DNA from: Carposina sasakii
Lineage: Eukaryota > Arthropoda > Insecta > Lepidoptera > Carposinidae
NCBI GenBank assembly: GCA_014607495.2
Contig: CP053169.1
Span: 8,990,001-9,054,000, forward strand
Length of the DNA: 64,000 bases
Direction of reading: 5' to 3'
Shown piece by piece: positions 49,993 through 59,301 of this stretch. The notes below the pieces were generated by a model. It was not told the DNA's origin, did no database searches, and worked only from the letters and a program-made list of their open reading frames with translations. Both the position numbers and the translations under genes were made by a program. How positions within the stretch are numbered: position 1 is the stretch's first letter; every line of letters starts with the position of its first letter.

Positions 49993-50250
49993 GTGCTTAA
50001 TTTAGTACGAACAAGTCTATTACACTACATTAATAAACGCCCAAAACAAAATTCAAAGTCTCCACCATCCATCACGCAACTTGACAAGCGGCGGCAGACT
50101 GAAAATTTTACTGAAGCGAAGTTGAGGAGCTGTCTGATTGACTTTGACAGACTGAAAGAAGGCAACTTTCTTCCGGTTTTTCCTCAAGTTGGAGTTGCCA
50201 GACAGAATAATAAATATGTTAAGCCGCGATTACACTCTCTGAGCCTATGA
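49993..50250 (+). CDS. Unrecognised 85-residue ORF, divergent from CerS B
   Basis: An ATG-initiated frame of 85 residues starts 47 bp upstream of the CerS B start codon on the opposite strand. The N terminus (MLNLVRTSLLHYINKRPK) is basic and could serve as a mitochondrial presequence; the rest has no domain I recognise. It could equally be antisense to the CerS B 5' UTR with no coding role. No splice site or polyA signal argues strongly either way. Confidence 0.2.
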   Translation: MLNLVRTSLLHYINKRPKQNSKSPPSITQLDKRRQTENFTEAKLRSCLIDFDRLKEGNFLPVFPQVGVARQNNKYVKPRLHSLSL

Positions 50251-51122
50251 AATATGCGGTTTGAAAATGTAATAGATCATTAGGAAACAGCTTTCTAGCA
50301 GATATCTCTGAGTATTAGTAGGTAGTACTTTGAATGTCACCTATAGAAAGAAAGAAAACGTTTATTTTTCGCCACACACAGCAATGTCTTCTACGTTAGT
50401 TGGTTTTATACGCTATTATGCTACGTATTATCTATTCTAATAAAAATGACGAATTTTATACGCTATTTGAATGTCCAACTTTAGTTGGGAAGAGAGAGAG
50501 AGAGAGAGAGAGAGACCAACTAAGAAAGAGAGAGATAAATATCTCTACAGTCTGTGATTCTCTCGTTATTCTTTGCTGTGATTATAACCGAATATATCAC
50601 CCAAGAAATATCATATTTCAGCACAGTTATCAAATTTTAAAGAAAATACACACATAAATTTTAAGCTTTTAAAAAAAAACATTGCATATACATTTTTACT
50701 ATCTGCTTCACAGTCAAATTTACGTTTTCAGTTACATGCTTTCATTCAATATCTGCGGTGAAATGACAATTTATTTATTGGATCAGATTTTCTTTCTAAA
50801 AGTGGTTGGTCCAAATACTGCTTTATTGGGGACACAGCTACTGCTTGGAACCTCTGACGAAACTATGCTCAGATTTAATAATTTCTCATGTCTGGACCAG
50901 ATGGCTAGCTTGTTCTGAATATAGACAAGCAAGTGAGAATGTTTTGCTAAACCCATACAGCCTACTGCATATTTTCTAATTATAATCGGATTGGTCAAAA
51001 ACATCGCATATTTAAAAATATATCTATACTGAAAATAAATATCATTGATATATCGCGGATATCGTAATGATATTGTCGATATTTTGATATATCTACCAAC
51101 CTACACAGTGTTTTTTGCGAAT
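50251..51122. other. Intergenic, with a (GA)n microsatellite at 50489-50514
   Basis: Apart from the GA tract and an AT-rich self-complementary patch at about 51040-51095 (gatatatcgcggatatcg, ttttgatatatc), nothing is recognised. I searched it for the FCPxC first exon of POLR3K and found no intact one. Confidence 0.5.
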
Positions 51123-51181
51123 ATGTTGTTATTTTATTCTAAATGATATTGTTTAGTGCGCCTTAAGAAGGTAAATAAATA
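51123..51181 (+). pseudogene. Possible decayed N terminus of POLR3K
   Basis: ATG TTG TTA TTT TAT TCT reads MLLFYS where the family has MLLFCP, and later codons resemble the ILV.EEG stretch. Relative to the downstream exon there is one frame change and stops at 51164-51166 and 51176-51178. Either this is the damaged original 5' coding part, or the likeness is chance and the real first exon lies elsewhere. Confidence 0.35.
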
Positions 51182-51182
51182 G

Positions 51183-51559
51183 AATCTCCTGAATCAGGCT
51201 TAAGATACGGCTGTAATACATGCCCATACATATACAATGTTCACAAAAAAGTATCAAAACGCACATTCCCTAAATTAAAGGTTAGTAAAAGTTGCATCAT
51301 ATTATTACAGTAACGTTACGATGTGATGGTTATGATAATTATTTCCTAAAATTGACTAAACTTTTCTTTACAGGAACTTGATTATATTATGGGCGGAGCT
51401 GCCGCATGGGAAAACGTGGATTCTACTGATGCCGTTTGCCCAAAATGTGGTAACGGGCGAGCATACTTCATGCAGTTACAGACTCGCTCAGCAGATGAAC
51501 CTATGACTACATTTTACAGATGCTGTGATCACACATGTGCACACAACTGGCGTGACTAA
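51183..51559 (+). CDS. POLR3K: RNA polymerase III subunit C11/RPC10 (POLR3K), two 3' exons
   Basis: Small zinc-ribbon subunit of RNA polymerase III that supports RNA cleavage, termination and reinitiation. Exon at about 51183-51280 encodes SGLRYGCNTCPYIYN ... FPKLK and ends at a phase-0 donor (AAG|GTTAGT). Exon 51374-51559, after acceptor tttacag, encodes ELDYIMGGAAAWENVDS, a CPKC pair, MQLQTRSADEPMTTFYRCC and HTCAHNWRD. The C-terminal ribbon has all its cysteines and the Asp-Glu cleavage hairpin (RSADEPMTTFY). Of the N-terminal ribbon only the second CxxC pair (CNTC) is present; the FCPxC pair is not found intact upstream. The full protein is about 108 residues in the family; 61 residues sit in the last exon. 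Two AATAAA signals follow at once, and YRDC starts 25 bp after the stop. Confidence 0.82.
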
Positions 51560-51565
51560 GTGACC

Positions 51566-51583
51566 AATAAATTATCAAATAAA
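51566..51583 (+). terminator. Overlapping polyadenylation signals of POLR3K
   Basis: AATAAA at 51566-51571 and again at 51578-51583, 7 bp after the POLR3K stop. The second ends 1 bp before the YRDC start codon at 51585, so POLR3K 3' processing must take place within YRDC coding sequence or the two share a transcript. Confidence 0.6.
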
Positions 51584-51584
51584 T

Positions 51585-52326
51585 ATGCATTTATTTACGA
51601 GATTAAGCTCACACACTAACTGTTTAATAAGAAACAAGTATAGTGCAACAAAAATGAAAGTTGACAAAATGACACCAGTAATATCTTGTTTCAACAATTC
51701 TGCCTTTGCTAAGGCAGCAGACATTTTAAGAAGTGGGCAAGTAATTGCAGTGCCTACTGACACTATATACGGATTGGCTTGCAGCGCCAACTGTCCAGAT
51801 GCTATTAAAAAACTTTATAGCATAAAAGGTCGAGACTCCAGCAAACCAGTAGCAATATGTGTGACCCAGATTACTGATCTTAGGAAATGGGGACATGCAG
51901 AGCATTTAAGTGATGAACTTCTGCACAGTTTACTTCCAGGACCTGTCACAATAGTTCTAGAGAAAACAGAACTGTTGAATAACCCATACCTGAATCCCAC
52001 AACCACAAAGATTGGTATACGAATTCCAAGGCATGGATTTATGAATCAAGTGACTAGGTTATTTGATATGCCAGTGGCATTGACTAGTGCAAATTTCAGC
52101 AATGAGCCTTCAACATTATCGGTGAAGGAGTTTGAACATTTATATAGACATCTTGGAGCAGTTTTTCGATGGTGGCATCCTAAGTGAGGGTTTGGACAAG
52201 AACAGGGCTGGTTCCACTGTAATAGACCTATCAAATATTGGTACTTATAAAATTATAAGACAAGGTATATCATATGAAAAAATGGTGAAATTGCTTGAAA
52301 GTCATAGACTTTTAAATGCAGCTTGA
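51585..52326 (+). CDS. YRDC: YRDC threonylcarbamoyl-AMP synthase, intronless, with +1 frameshift
   Basis: Makes threonylcarbamoyl-AMP from threonine, bicarbonate and ATP, the first step of tRNA t6A37 modification. YrdC/Sua5 fold: VIAVPTDTIYGLACSA near residue 55, the KGRDSSKP nucleotide-binding Lys/Arg motif, LLPGPVTIVLEKT, GIRIPRHGF and VALTSANFS. A basic N terminus (MHLFTRLSSHTNCLIRNKYS) suggests mitochondrial targeting (inference). A run of five T at 52162-52166 shifts the frame: the first frame ends falsely at 52187 (...VFRWWHPK). With four T the protein would continue in the frame DGGILSEGLDKNRAGSTVID to the stop at 52326, matching the family to its C terminus. A one-base homopolymer difference is as likely a sequencing error as a real lesion. 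Total 742 bp. Confidence 0.85.
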
Positions 52327-52710
52327 GTTAAGATGTGTTAATCTTAATTATACATGTCTTACAAGTATTTTGTTAAACTCTGTGATAGGTTAAGTTCCAG
52401 ATTTGTTATCAGTATAGGTTTTCAAAGTATGGCTTGTAAGCTTTTATGTAAGATGTTTAGGTTTATTCTACCTTTACTGATTTTTTATTATAGTTCATGA
52501 AAATAATTTAAACGTCTACATACTTTATTTGTATAATTGTCACTGGTAATTTAATTAAAAATGATCTATGTAGTGTAAGTAAAACTTATTAATGAAAACA
52601 CATTATGGGACTCCAGCTATGAAAAATAACTTGGCACACTCACATAGAAATGAAGTATTAAGTTAGTGAAAGCTTCCAACCTATGTGCTTGTGCATCTAT
52701 TTATAATTTA

Positions 52711-52963
52711 AGGCCACCAGAACCAGAGTGGCCCAAATACAAAATATGAATATGTGGATATATGCCAAAATACTATGCTCTATTAATATTTTAATAAGAA
52801 TCAAGATGCCACAACATATTTTTTTTATGTCATCTATGATTGTTTACTGAAATTACCTTTGAGCCACTCTGGCTTTGAGCTTGGGGGTTTGAAAGGGGGC
52901 ATTGTCGTGCTTAACTAATATTTTCACAAATTGTGGTTTGGGCCACTCTGGTTCTGGTGGCCT
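52711..52963. mobile_element. MITE with 27-bp perfect terminal inverted repeats
   Basis: 52711-52737 (aggccaccagaaccagagtg...) is the exact reverse complement of 52937-52963. Internal gagccactctggcttt at about 52861 repeats part of the terminus. 253 bp, non-coding. A target duplication was not identified. Confidence 0.75.
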
Positions 52964-52984
52964 CATTTGTAATCACAAAACTAT

Positions 52985-52990
52985 TTTATT
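52985..52990 (-). terminator. Polyadenylation signal for IMMP2L
   Basis: TTTATT on the + strand, i.e. AATAAA on the minus strand, about 120 bp past the IMMP2L stop. Confidence 0.45.
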
Positions 52991-53109
52991 TCTGCAATAA
53001 ATTATATTTCATTTAAATAAAGTAACTTATTAATGGACTAAGTACACAACATATTTTAGTATGTTTCTATTGCCATAAAAACTGAATATAACACTTTAGA
53101 TTCCTAAAA

Positions 53110-53607
53110 TTATTTATAACTCAGGCTTAGAGGTTTTCTACTTGAAGGCAGCTTTGTTTCCAGGCCTTGCCACCGTTCAGGTGGCCACACAATGCATACT
53201 GCTTTGGCTGTTATAAGCCCTAGAGAAATAGGTCCAAATGTATTACTGTCGAGGGTGTGACCTGTATGATCACCTTCCACCCAGCAGTGCCCTTCTGGAA
53301 TCTTCACATACTGGTTCTTATAGCCTAATGTGCTCACAACATCGCCCTCTAAAGCGACTACACGTTTTATGATTTTTTGTTTAGGGTCCTTAGGAGATAC
53401 CAACGATATGATGTCTCCTCTTTCAATGTTGTAATCCCTAACTGACCATTTTGATAGGAATACATAATCGGTGCTCTTTGATTCGGGATTCAGCGCTGGT
53501 TGCATAGATATTCCTTCCACTCTTGCTACATAACCTACGGTATCTAGAAAGGTTATGCCGACAGGTACACCCACAAGGACTGACCTGAAGAAGTTTTGGA
53601 CCCACAT
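53110..53607 (-). CDS. IMMP2L: Mitochondrial inner membrane protease subunit 2
   Basis: Signal-peptidase-I-type serine protease of the inner membrane peptidase complex, cleaving presequences facing the intermembrane space. 165 residues, intronless, start ATG at 53607, whose N terminus aligns with the family after WV. An N-terminal membrane segment (about residues 7-28, SVLVGVPVGITFLDTVGYVA) precedes the catalytic Ser34 in VEGISMQPALNP. The catalytic Lys is Lys81 in KIIKRVVALEGD. Further conserved blocks are RGDIISLVSPKDP, CWVEGDHTGHTLDSN and ISLGLITAKAVCIVWPPERW. All catalytic elements are intact and the length is close to the vertebrate protein (about 175). It converges on YRDC. Confidence 0.93.
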   Translation of the reverse strand: MWVQNFFRSVLVGVPVGITFLDTVGYVARVEGISMQPALNPESKSTDYVFLSKWSVRDYNIERGDIISLVSPKDPKQKIIKRVVALEGDVVSTLGYKNQYVKIPEGHCWVEGDHTGHTLDSNTFGPISLGLITAKAVCIVWPPERWQGLETKLPSSRKPLSLSYK

Positions 53608-55300
53608 CAGTAAGTCGCTTAGGATTCTGGTAGGTAAAATTGACCGGCATAGTCGGTATTTTATTTATTATTTTTATGTAATGAATTTTGATAACATTTT
53701 GCAAAATTTTTGTTTTTCTTTGAATGACAGGATCACATAGTTGACAGGACAGAACTAGACGGATGCACAGACTACTTAGCTCTACTTAGTGTTGGACGGA
53801 TGTAACCAAGGCTATGCAACTCCTATACAGACCAAAGCATATATTTTTTTCTTCACGTGTGCTGTAAACTAGTGATCAGCTCCCTAAAACTTTATACAAA
53901 CTACGTAATCTCTATCGCTAGATGGAGCTAATATATTAAATATGAATACGTAAAATATTAATATTTGTTAAATTAATACTATCTCATTAAATAACACACA
54001 ATTAGAGACATTAAGAACTTATTTAATTTTACAAAAACCTGATATTTTATATTTAAGAAGAAATTATTATTGTCCTTCATTTCCGGTAAGTATAGACTCT
54101 GTATATTTACCATTAATTTATTTAAGTTTCTACCATAAAGTTAAATAACGTCCATTATTTTTTTATAGGTTTCAATATTCCATATCCAAAATAATATACT
54201 ATGTAGGTAATATTGTCAACATAACGTAAATATAAGTAATAACAATTATAATTTTGCATAACATTAATAAAATTTTCTACCAAAGTAAGAATATAAAAAA
54301 CATAGGTCATCCCTCAGTCACTATCGTTTTTTTGCAGAGTTGACAGTATAAGATTATATTCTCTAGATTAGGGGAGTTTTTAAATACTATTATGTAACCG
54401 CGTCATACATATGTCAGCAAAATGTATGCAATATCTGTCAAGGTTCAATTAGCGTAAATTAATATCTTAATATTTTTGTCATTATACCTATATTATATTT
54501 CACCTATAAGCTATATACTGATGATAGCTATATACTGATGATAGTATATACTGATACTCTATTTCGGAACTTACATTTTTTTATTTAGTAAAAGAGATAA
54601 TGATTTCATAAATACATATACCTACGGGTGTGGGTGACAGCCAGGAAAATACTGAAATGCAGAACAAGTACCATGGTCTCAAGTTATACGACAATGTTAT
54701 CACTCGCAGGAAATGTATTTCTAATTTGATTATCATCAATGTTTGTTTTCCGCGCCAATTGAATCGTGCGATCCTGTGACTAATTAAATTGGCTTATTTG
54801 TTATTGTGTGATACATAACTCTCCATTTTGACTCTAAATTTATATTACCTGCCTACTTAGTAGGTACTTAACTACTTTTTTTATCGAATTTCTAAAAATA
54901 CTTCTTAAAGCATTAAGATATAATGGCATAGACTTATTATTTTATGTTCATGAGGATGAAATTGTTATTAAATTTATAAAAACTGATCTCAATCAACGGA
55001 GACACCAGGGTAAAAATTTAATTTAAATTGGCAACACTGTTTTTTTGTTACTCATTTCCGTTTCCTTCCTGAACTTGCTGTCAAACAAACCACAAACAAA
55101 CAATACTTTTTCAAACTTTCCTTGCTTCGTTTCATTTTCGTTACCTACACATTTCTCTGATTAAATATTTACGACGACTTTGCTTGCACCTGGACTCTGA
55201 TTTGTTTATGCTCTTGTGACCTGACCCGGCTAGAAATTGGAAATCGACATTTGGATATCAAAAACGATTGACCTGTGCGCTCTTAACGGACTCTGATACA
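53608..55300. other. Divergent intergenic between IMMP2L and the THAP transposase gene
   Basis: Holds both promoters. A 17-bp unit (ctatatactgatgatag) is repeated 2.6 times at 54511-54556. 55051-55300 is less AT-rich and is probably the 5' UTR/promoter of the THAP gene. Nothing else recognised. Confidence 0.5.
54511..54556. repeat. Short tandem repeat, 17 bp x 2.6
   Basis: Units ctatatactgatgatag at 54511-54527 and 54528-54544, then tatatactgata. Confidence 0.75.
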
Positions 55301-56538
55301 ATGCCTTATAAATCAAGATCGGTTTGTTATTTTGGATGTACGTCCATCGGTAAGTCTTATTAATTAGACACAGTATTATCATACATTATTATACACAGCT
55401 AAATTTATTATATCGACGTCGAACTGTGTAGATACTTCTCTTTGCTCAATTGTCCGATACATTGGCGGCCAATAAATAAAATTGAATTGAATTCTTCTTT
55501 CAGATATCTACTGTCTAATAAATTTTATTAGGTACGGAAAACTTAGACGCTCTTAAAAAATTGCTTCCAGGTCCATTGCATCGTTTTCCAAAGCCGGAAC
55601 ATCTTGAAAGGTTTAATGCCTGGAAAATGGTACTTCGTCATGATGATAAGGAAAAAGACGATTACAGTATATTCAACCAGTTCCGTCTTTGTGATTTACA
55701 CTTTGAACCATACTATCGTTCAACCACAAGTGGGCGCCTTACTGGAAACGCAGTTCCCACACTTAATATCCGTAAGTATTTTATTAATTTAGTTGTCTTA
55801 CTTTACCTTAAACTCGTGAACTAACACTTTTGTGTTAAAAATATCCACCCACGATGAAGAAGGCACAGCTACAATCAATCTTCACAAATAAATCATTATA
55901 GAAGTGTATGTTTGTAAATTAGGAATCCCTGAATTCATACATATCAAGTTGCAGGCGGCTGCTACAATGGTATAAGTCTTAATTTGTATTGAATAGGGTA
56001 TTTACACCATGCGAGAAACAATACAAAATGCATGTATAGGAGAGATTTTGTGAAACATCAGTGTCACTATCACTACTTATTACATAAAATAAAGTGGGTT
56101 ATCACTGTCTGTCCATATGTAAGCTTAGATCTTTAAAACTATGCAACAGATTTAGATGCTGTTTTTTTAAAATAGATATAGTTATATTAACATAGGCCGG
56201 CAACAGACCAGATGGAAAGATGATCTGAAGCTCACTGTGGGACATCACTGGAGAAGGGTGGCCCATGACAGAAGTCAATGGAAGGAGTTGGAGGAGGCCT
56301 ATGCCAAAAGGCATACTGAATTACGGGATATATTGTAATTATATTAGTTAAAAACTCATGTAACCTCTTAAATCAGGATAAAGGGCTTTATTATTATTAT
56401 TATATTATAGTTATTAAAGAGGAAGGTTTATATTTATAGTATCAGCATTGTTCCTATGCGAAGCTGGGGCAGGTCGCTAGTCTATTTTGTTCACTTTGAC
56501 CCCAAGATTAATTACCTTTAATTCTAAAATTATTTCAG

Positions 56539-57381
56539 ACACAACATCACACCAAAGTGTAGTGCCTGTGGATGAGCAAGTGGCCTCGTCATCTCGCGAT
56601 CAAGTTGCTCCATTTTCACCATTACATCCAGGTAGTGTATGCATTTATATAATATTGTACATTAAGTAGGTACATACATCATTTATTTAATTTGCATTTT
56701 TATATATGTACATAATTTTTTTTTATTTTTTATTTTATACATTACTAGCAACCCGCCCCAGCTTTGTATGTGTGCAATATTTCTCGTAATTGGTAATTGG
56801 CATAAAACGGTAATTGAGAGTTATTCCTAAGAGGTAGACATACATTATTACTTTTTTGTACATTTTTTTTAGGGTGTACAATATTGTAGTACATGTAGTA
56901 TTTTGATCTATCTTGTCAGGTTCAGCCAACGTTATTAAGTGCAAAAAAAAACTTTAAAATTATTGGTGTTACTTTACTATATTATGCATGTATTATGTAT
57001 ATAAATCTTCCTCTTAAATCCCACTCTATTAAAAAAACCATATCAAAATCAGTTTCATAGTTTTAGAGATCTATGCATAAGTAGGAACAGACAGACAGTG
57101 GGAAGCGAAGTGGGAAGCGACTTTCTTTTGTAATGTGTAGTGACAACTTTAAGAGGCATGCCATGCTATTCCTTATTAGTTATCATAACCATGATTTTAT
57201 CTATGTGACTCATCTACTATGACATATACTGAGGTGAAAGTTATTTCAAATTGTATTTAATTCAATTCAATTCACAAATATATTACAGAATCAATATCAC
57301 AGCAAAATGTGGTGCCTGAGAGTGAGCAAGTGGCCTCAACATCCCACTATCAGGTTACTCCATTGTCAACATTACATACAG
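56539..57381 (+). repeat. Tandem exon duplication in the THAP transposase gene
   Basis: Exons 56539-56631 and 57289-57381 are both exactly 93 bp, both between phase-1 introns. They encode TTSHQSVVPVDEQVASSSRD and SISQQNVVPESEQVASTSHY, followed by QVAPFSPLHPG and QVTPLSTLHTG. The start of the next exon (TTSQNAMLM) also resembles the unit's opening. Confidence 0.85.
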
Positions 57382-57889
57382 GTAACTATAAATATGTAGG
57401 TACATTGTTTTTGCTTTTAAAGTACATTATTTATTGTAAGGAATTGGCTCAAAATGGTTTTGCTTTAAAACAATACCATATTTTGTATGACATGTGTGCT
57501 TGTAACAAACCAGCTCAAAAACAATTGGACCTATGTATTTGATTTAAATGTTTGAAGCAGCCTGTTATATTACTAAAATTATAATAATTCTTATTGTTTC
57601 AGCAACAACATCTCAAAATGCAATGCTGATGTATAATAGAATTTCAAATTCTGCTGTCCACAGTGTTGAATGTCACAAACGTGGACATCTTGTAAAAAGT
57701 GAGTATTTAATGAGCTTTATACAAACTCTAGCTATCAGAAAGGAGGATGGGCAAAAATGTGAGATGGGACCCCACCAACCAATAACGAAGACGTATATAG
57801 TTGGAAAGCTCCTTTTGTGACTGGCAATTGTTACTATGGGGGGATTCTCAAATCGTTGTATGAAAAAAGTTATAGCTAAAAAAAAATTC

Positions 57890-58098
57890 CTACTAATATA
57901 AACGCGATGTTTGTTACTCTTTGGCGTTAAAAACGGCTTGAGTGATTTTAATAAAATTTGGTATGGAGTTAGCTGACACCCTGGATTAACACATAGGCTA
58001 CTTTTTATCCCGGGAAAATATTTTTTCATTTTCTCGGATATTTCGACATTTTGTTTTTTCTGCAGTCACCGCGGACGAAGTTGCGGGCGTCCTCTAGT
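57890..58098. repeat. Dispersed lepidopteran repeat, reverse copy, in THAP intron 5
   Basis: Starts cctactaatataaacgcgat and ends cgcgggcgtcctctagta. It includes tgattttaataaaatttggt and ctactttttatcccgggaaa, the longest copy of this family here. Confidence 0.65.
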
Positions 58099-58164
58099 AT
58101 ACAACACATTATATATTATACAACACTACTATATATTTATACTAATATTATAAAGAGGTAAATA

Positions 58165-58767
58165 TACAGGGTTTTTATGAAAATTAAGACGATTTCGTAC
58201 TCCCTACATCAAATAAAGTACCTAACCTAAGTTTATGCCAAAAAAATTACTGGAAAACGATTTAAATTTTTTATACAGGGTGTAACAAAAAGGGTATGTT
58301 AAGCGAAAAGCTATGTAAATAGCCCACTATAGAAAACCTATTTCCAAAATTTGAGACTAAATCACATTTTTATTTTTCAAGATTGTATGAAAATTCCTGA
58401 GATATTTAAAAATTCTCCATACTATCGGGAAAAATAAACATGTGATTTCGGATCTCAAATTTTGGAAATAGGTTCTCTATAGTGGGCTATTTATACAGTT
58501 TTTCGCTTAACATACCCTTTCTGTTACACCCTGTATATTATTTTAATTTATGTGCTCGCGCGTTATGTATGGCCCCTAGGTTGTTGCGTTGGTTTTTAAT
58601 AGGTTTTTTTTTAAATAAATATGTTTGTTGCACACGTCTCAACTTTGGCTCTTAATACCTCACCTTACCAGACACTTCCCAGTTACGCTGTCATGGCGAA
58701 AATTTTTCATAATGACGAAGAAAATTCGTAGTGTTCGCAAATGTCGACGACAAAAAATCATTCTGTA
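58165..58767. mobile_element. MITE-C copy carrying a nested MITE-A
   Basis: Outer element runs from tacagggtttttatgaaaat to attctgta with the MITE-C landmarks gtttatgccaaaaaaatta and ccagacacttcccagttacg. The inner MITE-A occupies 58274-58535. Confidence 0.65.
58274..58535. mobile_element. MITE-A, full-length palindromic copy, nested
   Basis: Ends tacagggtgtaacaaaaagg and ctttctgttacaccctgta, 262 bp, flanked by TA. Inserted in MITE-C, so MITE-A moved later at this site. Confidence 0.8.
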
Positions 58768-58787
58768 TATTCCTATGTATGTAATAG

Positions 58788-59301
58788 GGGATACCTCCAC
58801 TTGCCAGAATTTCATTTGCCATAATGGTCAACAGACATAATATTGTTTCTCATAATTTCATATGTCATACTCACTTGTTTGCCATATTAGTCATATGCCA
58901 GAAACTTTGTTTTCCACAAAGTCAATTTCCATAACATCATTTGTCATAAATGTCATAATCATTAAGCCATAATTATTATATGCCATAAAATCATTTGCTA
59001 TAGAAAAAAGCATGAAATCGGTTTAAACTAATCGATGAATAGGTTTAGCTTTGGTTTGGGTAGGTTAGGTTAGGTTAGAGTATGACAAACAACGCACAAG
59101 CCCAGCGAGCGAAGCGAGCGTGCCGCGGCAGCGGCCGGCGAAGTGCCAGAATACTTATGATTTTATTCATAATTCTTTATTGTACACAGGAAAAAATACA
59201 CACAAAGAGTAAATATTAATTACACATAAATATTATGGCAAAGTAAAATTCTGGCATATGAGTATTCGTGCATATAATTTTCGGGCAAACATTAGACACC
59301 C
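58788..59301. mobile_element. Foldback-like element, compact 514-bp copy
   Basis: GGGATACC...ACACCC, flanked by ATGTAATAG at 58779-58787 and 59302-59310 (9-bp target duplication). The left arm has repeated cat(a/t)tgccata-type units, the right arm cggcaaa/ggcaaac units in opposite sense. The middle has cgatgaataggtttagcttt and cgagcgaagcgagcgtgccg. Lacks the LINE found in the copy at 41470. Confidence 0.78.

Larger units (their letters stand above)
52327..53109. other. Intergenic between convergent YRDC and IMMP2L
   Basis: Apart from one MITE (52711-52963) and the IMMP2L polyA signal it holds AT-rich sequence with no recognised feature. Confidence 0.5.

Noticed and set aside
50461..50490. 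LFECPTLVG-coding stretch as first exon of POLR3K
   Set aside because: Resembles FCPTC only loosely, lacks the second Cys, and runs straight into the GA microsatellite.
50682..50918. 78-codon + strand ORF
   Set aside because: Hydrophobic AT-rich translation with no motif or splice context.
58788..59301. CRISPR-like array because of regular short repeats
   Set aside because: Units are degenerate, spacing is irregular, the genome is eukaryotic, and the unit has transposon ends with a target duplication.
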